NCBI RefSeq assembly: GCF_001513955.1
Contig: NZ_KQ948153.1
Span: 1 to 64,000, forward strand
Reading direction: 5' to 3'
Length of the DNA stretch: 64,000 nt
From: Streptomyces pseudovenezuelae
GTDB taxonomy: Bacteria > Actinomycetota > Actinomycetes > Streptomycetales > Streptomycetaceae
Every line of letters begins with the position of its first letter. Positions within the stretch are counted from its first letter, which is position 1. A program made the translations under genes and the position numbers. The notes below the pieces were generated by a model that saw nothing but the letters and a program-made list of their open reading frames with translations, searched no databases and was not told where the DNA came from. Positions 16,750-25,666 of this stretch are shown piece by piece.

Positions 16750-18344
16750 CGATCATCGACTCCGGTCTCGACCCGGCCGGTTCCGACCACCGTGCCCATC
16801 GCGACGCCATGCTCGCCAAGCTCGCCGAGCTGGACACCGAGCACGCCAAGGCGCTCGCGGGCGGCGGTGAGAAGTACGTCCGACGGCACCGCGAGCGCGG
16901 CAAGCTGCCGGCCCGGGAGCGGATCGAACTGCTTCTGGACCCCGACACGCCCTTCCTCGAACTGTCCCCGCTGGCCGGCTGGGGCAGCGAGTACACGGTC
17001 GGCGCCTCCCTCGTCACCGGGATCGGGACGGTGGCGGGCGTGGAGTGCCTGATCACCGCCAACGACCCGACCGTGCGCGGCGGGGCGAGCAATCCGTGGT
17101 CGCTGAGGAAGGCCCTGCGGGCCAACGACATCGCCCTCGCCAACCGGCTGCCCTGCATCAGCCTGGTGGAGTCCGGCGGCGCCGACCTGCCCTCGCAGAA
17201 GGAGATCTTCATCCCCGGCGGGGCGATCTTCCGGGACCTGACGAGGCTGTCGGCGGCCGGGATACCGACCCTCGCCGTCGTCTTCGGCAACTCGACGGCC
17301 GGCGGTGCCTACGTCCCCGGCATGTCCGACCACGTGATCATGGTCAAGGAGCGGGCCAAGGTGTTCCTCGGCGGCCCGCCCCTCGTCAAGATGGCGACCG
17401 GCGAGGAGAGCGACGACGAGTCCCTCGGCGGCGCCGAGATGCACGCGCGCGTGTCGGGTCTCGCGGACTACCTCGCCGTGGACGAGCGGGACGCGCTCCG
17501 CCAGGCCCGCCGGGTCGTGGCCCGCCTCAACCACCGCAAGGCGTACGGCGATCCGGGCCCCGCGGAGCCGCCCAAGTACCCGGCCGAGGAACTGCTCGGG
17601 ATCGTCCCCGGCGACCTGCGCACCCCCTTCGACCCGCGCGAGGTGATCGCCCGGATCGTCGACGCCTCCGACTTCGACGAGTTCAAGCCGCTGTACGGGA
17701 CGAGCCTGGTGACCGGGTGGGCGGCGCTCCACGGCTATCCGGTCGGCGTGCTGGCGAACGCCCAGGGGGTCCTGTTCTCCGAGGAGTCCCAGAAGGCGGC
17801 CCAGTTCATCCAGCTGGCCAACCAGCGCGACATCCCGCTGCTCTTCCTGCACAACACCACCGGCTACATGGTCGGCCGGGAGTACGAGCAGGGCGGCATC
17901 ATCAAGCACGGCGCGATGATGATCAACGCGGTCAGCAACTCGAAGGTCCCGCACCTGTCCGTCCTGATGGGCGCCTCCTACGGGGCCGGCCACTACGGCA
18001 TGTGCGGCCGCGCCTACGACCCCCGCTTCCTCTTCGCCTGGCCCAGCGCCAAGTCGGCCGTCATGGGCCCCCAGCAGCTCGCCGGCGTGCTCTCCATCGT
18101 CGCCCGCCAGTCGTCCGCGGCGAAGGGACTGCCGTACGACGAAGAGGGCGACGCGGCCCTGCGCGCCATGGTGGAGCAGCAGATCGAGTCCGAGTCGCTG
18201 CCCATGTTCCTGTCCGGGCGGCTCTACGACGACGGCGTCATCGACCCCCGCGACACCCGGACGGTCCTCGGCATGTGCCTGTCCGCGATCCACACCGCCC
18301 CCTACGAGGGCGCCCGCGGCGGCTTCGGCGTCTTCCGGATGTGA
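16746..18344 (+). CDS. acyl-CoA carboxylase, carboxyltransferase (beta) subunit
   Basis: A 532-residue carboxyltransferase of the methylcrotonyl-/geranyl-CoA carboxylase type (LiuB/AtuC-like). It transfers CO2 from carboxybiotin to an acyl-CoA. The N-terminal half carries the acyl-CoA-binding region (LVESGGADLPSQKEIFIPGG) with FGNSTAGGAYVPGMSDHVIMV, and the C-terminal half the carboxybiotin oxyanion region (FLHNTTGYMVGREYEQGGIIKHGAKM-type, here GAMM). The start is the GTG overlapping the AtuA-like stop. The true substrate could be 3-methylcrotonyl-CoA or a longer branched acyl-CoA; the AtuA neighbour favours the latter by inference. Confidence 0.93.
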   Translation: MTIIDSGLDPAGSDHRAHRDAMLAKLAELDTEHAKALAGGGEKYVRRHRERGKLPARERIELLLDPDTPFLELSPLAGWGSEYTVGASLVTGIGTVAGVECLITANDPTVRGGASNPWSLRKALRANDIALANRLPCISLVESGGADLPSQKEIFIPGGAIFRDLTRLSAAGIPTLAVVFGNSTAGGAYVPGMSDHVIMVKERAKVFLGGPPLVKMATGEESDDESLGGAEMHARVSGLADYLAVDERDALRQARRVVARLNHRKAYGDPGPAEPPKYPAEELLGIVPGDLRTPFDPREVIARIVDASDFDEFKPLYGTSLVTGWAALHGYPVGVLANAQGVLFSEESQKAAQFIQLANQRDIPLLFLHNTTGYMVGREYEQGGIIKHGAMMINAVSNSKVPHLSVLMGASYGAGHYGMCGRAYDPRFLFAWPSAKSAVMGPQQLAGVLSIVARQSSAAKGLPYDEEGDAALRAMVEQQIESESLPMFLSGRLYDDGVIDPRDTRTVLGMCLSAIHTAPYEGARGGFGVFRM

Positions 18345-18355
18345 GGAACCCTTCA

Positions 18356-20197
18356 GTGATCACTTCTGTGCTCGTCGCCAACCGGGGCGAGATCGCCTGC
18401 CGGATCTTCCGCACCTGTGCTGAAGCGGGAATCCGGACCGTCGCGGTGCACTCGGACCCGGACGCGGACGCCCTCCACACGCGCGTGGCGGACGCGGCCG
18501 TACGACTCCCGGGCGCGGCCCCCGCCGACACCTATCTGCGCGCCGACCTGGTCGTGAAGGCGGCGATCGCCTCCGGCGCCGACGCCGTGCACCCCGGCTA
18601 CGGCTTCCTCTCCGAGAACGCCGGCTTCGCGCGGGCCGTCCTGGACGCGGGCCTGGTCTGGATAGGGCCGCCGCCGTCCGCGATCGAGGCGATGGCGTCC
18701 AAGACGCGCGCCAAGGAACTGATGGGTCTCGCTCCCCTGGCGGAGGTGACACCGGCCGACCTGCCGGTGCTGGTGAAGGCGGCCGCGGGCGGCGGAGGCC
18801 GCGGCATGCGGATCGTCCGCCGCATGGAGGACCTGACGGCCGCCCTGGAGAGCGCTCGCGCCGAGGCCACCAGCGCCTTCGGCGACGGCGAGGTCTTCGT
18901 CGAGCCGTACGTCGAGGACGGCCGCCACGTCGAGGTCCAGATCCTCGCCGACACCCACGGCACGGTCTGGGCCCTGGGCACCCGCGACTGCTCCCTCCAG
19001 CGCCGCCACCAGAAGGTGATCGAGGAGGCCCCGGCCCCCGGACTGTCCGACGACCTCAGGGCACGACTGCACGAGCTGGCGGTACGCGCGGCGCGCGCGG
19101 TGGACTACGTGGGCGCGGGCACGGTCGAGTTCCTGGTCTCCGGCACCAAGGCGCACTTCCTGGAGATGAACACCCGCCTCCAGGTCGAACACCCGGTGAC
19201 GGAGGCGGTGTTCGGCATCGACCTGGTGGCGGAGCAGATCCGCATCGCCGAAGGCGCCCCGCTGCCCGACGAGCCCCCACCCGCGCGGGGTCACGCCGTC
19301 GAGGCCCGTCTGTACGCCGAGGACCCGTCCCGGGACTGGGCCCCGCAGACCGGCACCCTGTACCGCCTGTCCGTCCCCGCCTCCGTCCGCCTGGACACGG
19401 GCTACGAGAGCGGCGACGACATGGGCGTCCACTACGACCCGATGCTCGCCAAGGTCGTCGCGTACGCCCCCACGCGCGCGGAAGCGGTCCGCAAACTCGC
19501 GGGCGCCCTGGAGAAGGCGACGATCCACGGCCCGACCACCAACCGGGACCTGCTGCTGAACTCCCTGCGCCACAAGGAGTTCACCACGGCCCGCATGGAC
19601 ACCGGCTTCTACGACCGTCACCTGCCCGACCTCACCGGTCCGGCCCCGGACCCGCTCGCCCCCCTCGCGGCGGCCCTCGCGGACGCGACCGGCCGCTCCC
19701 GCTTCGGCGGCTTCCGCAACCTCCCCTCCGCCCCGCAGACCAAGCGCTACGAGGTGGCGGGCGAGGAGCACGAGGTCCACTACCGCCACACCAGGGACGG
19801 CCTGGAGGCGGACGGGGTCCGGGTGCTCCACGCGGACGCGGGCAGGGTCGTACTCGAAGTGGACGGCGTACAGCGCAAGTTCGAGGTGTCGAGGTACGGC
19901 GACCAGGTCCACGTCGGTGGTGTGGCCCTGAAGTCCCTGCCCCGCTTCCCGGACCCGACCGCCCAGCACGCCCCGGGCTCACTGCTGGCCCATATGCCGG
20001 GAACGGTCGTACGGATCGCGGACGGCCTGGGCGAGGGTTCAGCCGTGGAGGCGGGCCAACCTCTCCTGTGGCTGGAGGCGATGAAGATGGAACACAAGAT
20101 CACGGCGCCGGTGACAGGCACGCTGGCCGCACTGAATGCAGTACCCGGCCAACAGGTAACGGTCGGCTCTCTGCTGGCAGTAGTCGAACCCACCTAG
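18356..20197 (+). CDS. acyl-CoA carboxylase, biotin carboxylase/BCCP (alpha) subunit
   Basis: A 613-residue partner of the beta subunit (LiuD/AtuF-like). Residues 1-430 form the biotin carboxylase with the ATP-grasp loop KAAAGGGGRGMR and EMNTRLQVEHPVTE. The C-terminal biotinyl domain has the biotinylation site EAMKMEHK (Lys about 20-30 residues from the domain end). The GTG at 18356 has a GAGGAA ribosome site 7 bases upstream; an alternative GTG at 18341 overlaps the previous stop. The stretch between the adenine-binding region and the glycine loop is about 25 residues shorter than in typical biotin carboxylases (KELMGLAPLAEVTPADLPVLVKA). Confidence 0.93.
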   Translation: MITSVLVANRGEIACRIFRTCAEAGIRTVAVHSDPDADALHTRVADAAVRLPGAAPADTYLRADLVVKAAIASGADAVHPGYGFLSENAGFARAVLDAGLVWIGPPPSAIEAMASKTRAKELMGLAPLAEVTPADLPVLVKAAAGGGGRGMRIVRRMEDLTAALESARAEATSAFGDGEVFVEPYVEDGRHVEVQILADTHGTVWALGTRDCSLQRRHQKVIEEAPAPGLSDDLRARLHELAVRAARAVDYVGAGTVEFLVSGTKAHFLEMNTRLQVEHPVTEAVFGIDLVAEQIRIAEGAPLPDEPPPARGHAVEARLYAEDPSRDWAPQTGTLYRLSVPASVRLDTGYESGDDMGVHYDPMLAKVVAYAPTRAEAVRKLAGALEKATIHGPTTNRDLLLNSLRHKEFTTARMDTGFYDRHLPDLTGPAPDPLAPLAAALADATGRSRFGGFRNLPSAPQTKRYEVAGEEHEVHYRHTRDGLEADGVRVLHADAGRVVLEVDGVQRKFEVSRYGDQVHVGGVALKSLPRFPDPTAQHAPGSLLAHMPGTVVRIADGLGEGSAVEAGQPLLWLEAMKMEHKITAPVTGTLAALNAVPGQQVTVGSLLAVVEPT

Positions 20198-20251
20198 GGG
20201 CGCGGGACCGTATCAATGTGCGGCTGCCGCCGCGCGGGCGCGACCAGCCCA
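20197..20251. repeat. diverged dispersed intergenic element
   Basis: The stop codon of the carboxylase gene runs into GGGGCGCGGG... and ends with GGGCGCGACCAGCC, matching both ends of the dispersed element present intact at 41624-41650. The middle differs (TATCAATGTGCGGCTGCCGCC). It sits between co-directional operon genes. Confidence 0.5.
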
Positions 20252-20265
20252 TACGAAGGAGCCAC

Positions 20266-21402
20266 ATGCCCACGATCGAAACCGACGAGCACAAAGCCCT
20301 CCGAACAGCCGTGTCCGCCCTCGGCAAACGCCACGGCCGCGACTACGACAGAGAAGCCCTGTGGTCCGAGGCGGCCAAACTCGGCTACCTCGGCGTCAAC
20401 CTGCCGGAGGCGTACGGCGGCGGAGGCGGCGGCATCGCCGAACTCTCCATCGTCCTGGAAGAGCTGGGCGCGGCCGGCGCCCCCCTCCTGATGATGATCG
20501 TGTCCCCGGCGATCTGCGGCACGGTGATCGCCCGCTTCGGCACCGAGGCCCAGAAACAGGAGTGGCTCCCCGCACTCGCCGACGGCACCCGCACGATGGC
20601 TTTCGGCATCACGGAACCCGACGCCGGTTCCAACAGCCACCGCATCAGCACCACGGCCCGCCGCGACCCGGACACCGGGGACTGGCTGCTCACCGGCCGC
20701 AAGGTCTTCGTCTCCGGCGTTGACATAGCCGACGCCACCCTCATCGTCGGCCGCACGGAGGACTCCCGCACCGGCCGCCTCAAGCCCTGCCTCTTCATCG
20801 TCCCCCGCGACGCCCCCGGCTTCGGCAGGCGCCACATCGAGATGGAACTGACCGCCCAGGAGAAGCAGTTCGAGCTCACCCTCGACGACGTGCGCCTGCC
20901 CGCCGAAGCCCTCGTCGGGGACGAGGACGCGGGCCTGCTGCAGCTCTTCGCCGGCCTCAACCCCGAACGCATCATGACGGCCGCCTTCGCGATCGGCATG
21001 GGCCGCTACGCCCTCGCCCAGGCGATCACCTACGCCAAGGACCGCACGGTGTGGAACACCCCCATCGGCGCCCACCAGGCCATCGCCCACCCCCTGGCCC
21101 AGGCGCACATCGACCTCGAACTGGCCCGCCTGATGATGCAGAAGGCGGCCCACCTCTACGACGAGGGCGAGGACGTGGCCGCGGGAGAGGCCGCCAACAT
21201 GGCCAAGTACGCCGCCGGGGAGGCCTGTGTGAAGGCCGTGGACCAGGCGGTCCACACCCTCGGCGGCAACGGCCTCACCCGGGAGTTCGGGATCGCCTCG
21301 CTGATAACGGCCGCGCGCGTGGCTCGTATCGCACCGGTCAGCAGGGAGATGATTCTCAACTACGTCTCCCACCAGACCCTGGGCCTGCCCAAGTCGTACT
21401 AG
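20266..21402 (+). CDS. acyl-CoA dehydrogenase
   Basis: A 378-residue FAD-dependent acyl-CoA dehydrogenase, which would introduce an alpha-beta double bond ahead of carboxylation or hydration. Family motifs are ITEPDAGSNSHRISTTA (substrate/FAD binding, about 120-136), GFGRRHIEMELTAQEKQFEL, and DQAVHTLGGNGLTREFGI near the C-terminus. The placement within the carboxylase operon parallels AtuD/LiuA (citronellyl- or isovaleryl-CoA dehydrogenase). A GAAGGAG ribosome site lies 6 bases before the ATG. The 68-bp gap upstream holds a degenerate intergenic element. Confidence 0.92.
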   Translation: MPTIETDEHKALRTAVSALGKRHGRDYDREALWSEAAKLGYLGVNLPEAYGGGGGGIAELSIVLEELGAAGAPLLMMIVSPAICGTVIARFGTEAQKQEWLPALADGTRTMAFGITEPDAGSNSHRISTTARRDPDTGDWLLTGRKVFVSGVDIADATLIVGRTEDSRTGRLKPCLFIVPRDAPGFGRRHIEMELTAQEKQFELTLDDVRLPAEALVGDEDAGLLQLFAGLNPERIMTAAFAIGMGRYALAQAITYAKDRTVWNTPIGAHQAIAHPLAQAHIDLELARLMMQKAAHLYDEGEDVAAGEAANMAKYAAGEACVKAVDQAVHTLGGNGLTREFGIASLITAARVARIAPVSREMILNYVSHQTLGLPKSY

Positions 21403-21435
21403 GCCGCCCTGGAATCAGGCCGTCTTGGAGGAACC

Positions 21436-23004
21436 GTGTTCCGCAGCGAGTACGCAGACGTCCGGCCCATAGAACTTCCCATCCACGAAGCGGTGTTGGG
21501 CCGCGCCGCCGAGTTCGGTGACGCGCCCGCCCTGATCGACGGCACCGACGGCACCACCCTCACCTACGGGCAGCTCGACCGGTTCCACCGCCGGGTCGCC
21601 GCGGCACTCGCGGAGGCGGGCGTCGCCCAGGGGGACGTGCTGGCGCTGCACAGCCCCAACACCATCGCCTTCCCGACCGCGTTCTACGCCGCCACGCGCG
21701 CGGGTGCCTCCGTCACGACCGTGCACCCGCTGGCCACGGCCGAGGAGTTCGCCAAGCAGCTCTCCGACTCGGGCGCCCGCTGGGTCGTCACCGTCTCCCC
21801 GCTCCTGCAGACCGCCCGCCGGGCCGCCGAACTCGCGGGCGGGATACGGGAGATCTTCGTCTGCGACAGCGCTCCCGGTCACCGCTCCCTGATCGACATG
21901 CTGGCCTCGACGGCCCCCGAGCCGGACATCGCCATCGACCCGGTGACGGACGTGGCGGCCCTGCCGTACTCCTCGGGCACCACCGGCACCCCCAAGGGCG
22001 TGATGCTCACGCACCGGCAGATCGCCACCAACCTCGCCCAGCTCGAACCGCTGATGTCGGCGGGCCCCGAGGACCGCATCCTCGCGGTCCTGCCCTTCTT
22101 CCACATCTACGGCCTCACCGCCCTGATGAACGCGCCCCTGCGCCAGGGCGCCTCCGTCGTCGTCCTGCCCCGCTTCGACCTGGAGACCTTCCTCGCCGCG
22201 ATCCAGAACCACCGCATCACCGGCCTGTACGTGGCCCCGCCGATCGTCCTCGCCCTCGCCAAGCACCCGCTGGTCGAGCGCTACGACCTGTCGTCGCTGC
22301 GCTACATCGTCAGCGCCGCCGCCCCGCTGGACGCCCAACTCGCCGCCGCCTGCTCGGCCCGGCTCGGCCTTCCGCCCGTCGGCCAGGCGTACGGCATGAC
22401 GGAACTGTCGCCCGGCACCCATGTCGTCCCCCTGTCCGCCATGCGCGAGGCGCCGCCCGGAACCGTCGGCAGGCTCATCGCCGGCACCGAGATGCGGATC
22501 GTCTCCCTCGACGACCCCGGCAAGGACCTCGACACCGGTGAGCCCGGCGAGATCCTCATCCGCGGCCCGCAGATCATGAAGGGCTACCTCGGCCGCCCCG
22601 ACGACACCGCCGCGATGATCGACCCCGACGGCTGGCTGCACACCGGGGACGTCGGCCATGTCGACGCCGACGGCTGGCTGTTCGTCGTCGACCGGGTCAA
22701 GGAGCTCATCAAGTACAAGGGCTTCCAGGTGGCCCCCGCCGAACTGGAGGCCCTGCTGCTCACCCACCCCGGCATCGCCGACGCGGCCGTCATCGGCTCC
22801 TACAACGACCAGGGCAACGAGGTCCCGCACGCCTTCGTCGTCCGCCAGCCCGCCGCGCCCGACCTCTCCGAGAGCGAGGTCATGATGTACGTCGCCGAGC
22901 GCGTCGCCCCCTACAAGCGCGTCCGCCAGGTCACCTTCATCGACGCGGTGCCCCGGGCCGCCTCCGGCAAGATCCTCCGACGGCAGCTCAGGGAGCCCAC
23001 ATGA
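21436..23004 (+). CDS. 4-coumarate/cinnamate-CoA ligase-like acyl-CoA synthetase
   Basis: A 522-residue ATP-dependent acid-CoA ligase of the ANL superfamily. The P-loop SSGTTGTPKGV is at about residues 177-187, YGMTE near 320, and the hinge/C-terminal motifs GDVGHVDADGWLFVVDRVKELIKYKGFQV and the catalytic Lys in RAASGKILRR close the protein. It resembles the S. coelicolor cinnamate:CoA ligase (from memory). In this operon it may instead activate a branched or terpenoid acid, as AtuH does. GTG start after a GGAGGAA ribosome site. Its stop overlaps the hydratase start by 4 bases. Confidence 0.9.
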   Translation: MFRSEYADVRPIELPIHEAVLGRAAEFGDAPALIDGTDGTTLTYGQLDRFHRRVAAALAEAGVAQGDVLALHSPNTIAFPTAFYAATRAGASVTTVHPLATAEEFAKQLSDSGARWVVTVSPLLQTARRAAELAGGIREIFVCDSAPGHRSLIDMLASTAPEPDIAIDPVTDVAALPYSSGTTGTPKGVMLTHRQIATNLAQLEPLMSAGPEDRILAVLPFFHIYGLTALMNAPLRQGASVVVLPRFDLETFLAAIQNHRITGLYVAPPIVLALAKHPLVERYDLSSLRYIVSAAAPLDAQLAAACSARLGLPPVGQAYGMTELSPGTHVVPLSAMREAPPGTVGRLIAGTEMRIVSLDDPGKDLDTGEPGEILIRGPQIMKGYLGRPDDTAAMIDPDGWLHTGDVGHVDADGWLFVVDRVKELIKYKGFQVAPAELEALLLTHPGIADAAVIGSYNDQGNEVPHAFVVRQPAAPDLSESEVMMYVAERVAPYKRVRQVTFIDAVPRAASGKILRRQLREPT

Positions 23005-23735
23005 CACTGATCGCCCGTACCCGCACGCGGGGCGTCGAGACCCTCGCCCTCGACTCCCCGCGCCGCCGCAACGCCCTGTCGGCCGCCCTGGTGGGGGAGC
23101 TGGCCGCCGCGCTGACGGACTGCGCCAAGGATCCGGACGTCCGCGCGATCGTCCTCACCCACACCGGCACCACCTTCTCCGCGGGCGCCGACCTGAAGGA
23201 CCCCCCGGCCCCGGACGCCCTGACCGGGCTGCTGCGGCAGATCGTGGCGACGGACAAGCCGGTCGTCGGCCGCGTCACCGGGCACGTCCGCGCGGGCGGC
23301 CTCGGCCTCCTCGCCGCCTGCGACATCGCCGCCGCGTCCACGGAGTCGACGTTCGCCTTCACCGAGGTACGGATCGGGGTCGCCCCCGCGGTCATCTCGC
23401 TGACCCTGCTGCCCCGCACCGACCCCCGCGCCCTTGCCCGCCACTACCTCACCGGCGAGCGCTTCGACGCGGCCGAGGCGGCCCGCATCGGCCTGGTGAC
23501 GGCGGCGGGCGACGACGTGGACGCCGTACTCGAACCGATCCTGGACGGTCTGCGCCGGGCCGCCCCCGAGGCCCTGGCCGAGACGAAACGGCTGCTCACC
23601 GCTAGGGTGCTGGAGACCTTCGACCGGGACGCGGCCGACCTGACCGCGCTCTCGGCCCGGCTGTTCGCCGCACCGCACGCGCGCGAGGGCATGACAGCCT
23701 TCCTGGAACGACGGGATCCCTCATGGGTGGTGTGA
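23001..23735 (+). CDS. enoyl-CoA hydratase/isomerase family protein
   Basis: A 244-residue crotonase-fold protein. The oxyanion-hole strands are FSAGADLKDP (about residues 56-65) and GHVRAGGLGLLAACDIAAAS (about 95-114). The usual first catalytic Glu of hydratases is replaced in the local context by Arg/Ala (RAGGLGLL), so the exact reaction is uncertain; the second acidic position lies in FTEVRIGVAP. Role by analogy with AtuE: hydration of a branched enoyl- or glutaconyl-CoA. Translationally coupled to the ligase by ATGA, and its 3-prime end overlaps the TetR gene. Confidence 0.88.
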   Translation: MTLIARTRTRGVETLALDSPRRRNALSAALVGELAAALTDCAKDPDVRAIVLTHTGTTFSAGADLKDPPAPDALTGLLRQIVATDKPVVGRVTGHVRAGGLGLLAACDIAAASTESTFAFTEVRIGVAPAVISLTLLPRTDPRALARHYLTGERFDAAEAARIGLVTAAGDDVDAVLEPILDGLRRAAPEALAETKRLLTARVLETFDRDAADLTALSARLFAAPHAREGMTAFLERRDPSWVV

Positions 23736-24337
23736 CCACGATCGGCGACCGGGCCGACCGCGTACCCAAGCAGGACCGCAGCCGGGCCACCCGGCAGCGC
23801 CTGCTCGAAGCGGCCGTGGCCTGCCTTGCCGAACACGGCTGGGCCGGCTCCACGGTCACCGTCGTCGCCGAACGCGCCGGCGTCTCCCGAGGCGCCGCCC
23901 AGCACCACTTCCCGACCCGCGAGGCCCTCTTCACGGCGGCCGTCGAGTACGTGGCGGAGGAACGCTCCACGGCCCTGCGCGCCCTGTTCCCGCAGGGCGC
24001 CGCGGACGACCGGCGCGCGGTGATCTCCGCCCTGGTGGACCTCTACACCGGCCCCCTCTTCCGCGCCGCCCTCCACCTGTGGGTCGCCGCCTCCAACGAG
24101 GAGCAGCTGCGCCCCCAGGTCACCGAGCTGGAGGCCCGCGTCGGCCGCGAGACCCATCGCATCGCCGTGGAGCTGCTGGGTGCGGACGAGTCCCGCCCCG
24201 GCGTCCGCGAGACGGTCCAGGGCCTCCTGGACATGGCGAGGGGCCTGGGCCTGGCGAACCTGCTGACGGACGACAAGGGCCGCCGGGACAGAGTGGTGAC
24301 TCAGTGGGCAGCACTACTGAACGAGGCCCTGTTGTAG
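23723..24337 (+). CDS. TetR-family transcriptional regulator
   Basis: A 204-residue regulator. The helix-turn-helix lies at about residues 40-62 (VTVVAERAGVSRGAAQHHFPTREALF), preceded by the TRQRLLEAAVACLAEHGW helix; the C-terminal ligand domain is all helical. It is the last gene of the operon and overlaps the hydratase by 13 bp (or 4 bp if the GTG at 23732 is used). It is a likely local repressor that senses an acyl-CoA, analogous to AtuR. The palindrome at 13764-13777 is the best candidate site. Confidence 0.9.
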   Translation: MGGVTTIGDRADRVPKQDRSRATRQRLLEAAVACLAEHGWAGSTVTVVAERAGVSRGAAQHHFPTREALFTAAVEYVAEERSTALRALFPQGAADDRRAVISALVDLYTGPLFRAALHLWVAASNEEQLRPQVTELEARVGRETHRIAVELLGADESRPGVRETVQGLLDMARGLGLANLLTDDKGRRDRVVTQWAALLNEALL

Positions 24338-24346
24338 GTCTTTTCG

Positions 24347-24373
24347 GGGGCGCGGGGAACTGCGCGACAAGCC
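24347..24373 (+). repeat. dispersed GC-rich intergenic element
   Basis: GGGGCGCGGGGAACTGCGCG followed by ACAAGCC, just after the TetR stop and before the convergent citrate synthase stop. The same word recurs, in either orientation, at 41574, 41624, 47861 and 52013, always beyond gene ends. Confidence 0.75.
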
Positions 24374-24414
24374 ACGGATCACCCGCAGTCACCCACGCTC
24401 CTCAAGCACCCCCG

Positions 24415-25539
24415 TCAGTGGGCGATGCTCCCGTACCCCTCGATGTCCTGAGGACTCCGGGTCGAGGGCCCCACATACCGCGCGGACGGCCGCACCAGCC
24501 GCCCCGTCCGCTTCTGCTCAAGAATGTGCGCCGACCACCCGGCAGTCCGCGCGCACGTGAACATCGACGTGAACATGTGCGCCGGCACCTCCGCGAAGTC
24601 GAGGACGATCGCCGCCCAGAACTCCACGTTGGTCGCGAGCACCCGGTCCGGCCGCCGCGCGTGCAGTTCCGCCAGCGCCGCCTTCTCCAGCGCCTCCGCG
24701 ATCTCGAACCGCGGCGCCCCCAGCTCCCGGGCGGTCCGCCGCAGCACGCGCGCGCGGGGGTCCTCGGCCCGGTACACCCGGTGCCCGAACCCCATCAGCC
24801 GCTCACCGCGGTCCAGCGCCTGCTTGACGTACGCCTCGGCGTCCCCGGTCCGCTCGATCTCCTCGATCATCCCGAGCACACGGGAGGGCGCCCCGCCGTG
24901 CAGCGGCCCGGACATGGCACCCACGGCCCCGGACAGCGCGGCGGCGACATCCGCCCCCGTGGAGGCGATCACGCGCGCGGTGAACGTCGACGCGTTCATC
25001 CCGTGCTCCGCGGCCGAGGTCCAGTAGGCGTCCACGGCCGCCACGTGCTTCGGGTCCGGCTCCCCGCGCCAGCGGATCATGAACCGCTCGACCACGGACT
25101 GCGCCTTGTCGATCTCCCGCTGCGGCACCATCGGCAGCCCCTGCCCGCGCGCCGACTGGGCGACGTAGGAGAGGGCCATCACGGCGGCCCGCGCGAGGTC
25201 GGCACGCGCCTGCCCGGCATCGATGTCGAGCAGCGGTTTCAGCCCCCACACCGGGGCGAGCATGGCGAGCGCCGACTGGACGTCCACGCGGATGTCCCCG
25301 GAGTGCACCGGGATCGGGAACGGCTCGGCGGGCGGCAGACCGGGATTGAAGGCGCCGTCGACCAGCAGCCCCCACACGTTGCCGAACGAGACATGGCCGA
25401 CCAGATCCTCGATGTCGACGCCCCGGTACCGCAGCGCGCCGCCCTCCTTGTCCGGTTCGGCGATCTCCGTCTCGAACGCGACGACTCCTTCGAGGCCAGG
25501 TACGAAACCGGGGTCAAAGCCGGGGTCGAGGTCGGACAT
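24415..25539 (-). CDS. citrate synthase (type II-like, also 2-methylcitrate synthase candidate)
   Basis: A 374-residue cytoplasmic enzyme condensing oxaloacetate with acetyl-CoA (or propionyl-CoA). Citrate synthase motifs are visible: EHGMNASTFTARVIAST (catalytic His), SGPLHGGAPSRVLGM (second His) and MGFGHRVYRAEDPRA (third His and CoA region), with the catalytic Asp expected in VEFWAAIVLDF. The start is the ATG at 25539, with GAGGAG 7 bases upstream; the open frame continues to 25890 without similarity. Its promoter faces that of pdxH. The genuine main citrate synthase of the organism may be elsewhere, so a secondary or methylcitrate role is possible. Confidence 0.92.
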   Translation of the reverse strand: MSDLDPGFDPGFVPGLEGVVAFETEIAEPDKEGGALRYRGVDIEDLVGHVSFGNVWGLLVDGAFNPGLPPAEPFPIPVHSGDIRVDVQSALAMLAPVWGLKPLLDIDAGQARADLARAAVMALSYVAQSARGQGLPMVPQREIDKAQSVVERFMIRWRGEPDPKHVAAVDAYWTSAAEHGMNASTFTARVIASTGADVAAALSGAVGAMSGPLHGGAPSRVLGMIEEIERTGDAEAYVKQALDRGERLMGFGHRVYRAEDPRARVLRRTARELGAPRFEIAEALEKAALAELHARRPDRVLATNVEFWAAIVLDFAEVPAHMFTSMFTCARTAGWSAHILEQKRTGRLVRPSARYVGPSTRSPQDIEGYGSIAH

Positions 25540-25613
25540 CAGGCGGCTCCTCATGATGTGTACGACGGTTGACGCCACGATATCCCCGGGTGCCACCTTT
25601 GGGGAGGGCAAGC

Positions 25614-25626
25614 GGCACTCAGTGCC
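25614..25626. promoter_or_regulatory. 13-bp palindrome between the citrate synthase gene and pdxH
   Basis: GGCACT-C-AGTGCC, flanked by a GTGCCACC direct repeat (25590-25597 and 25622-25629, 32 bp apart), in the 127-bp divergent promoter region. Possible operator; no known motif recognised. Confidence 0.3.
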
Positions 25627-25666
25627 ACCACCCGTGAGGACGCGATCCGTACGGCAAGATGACGAC

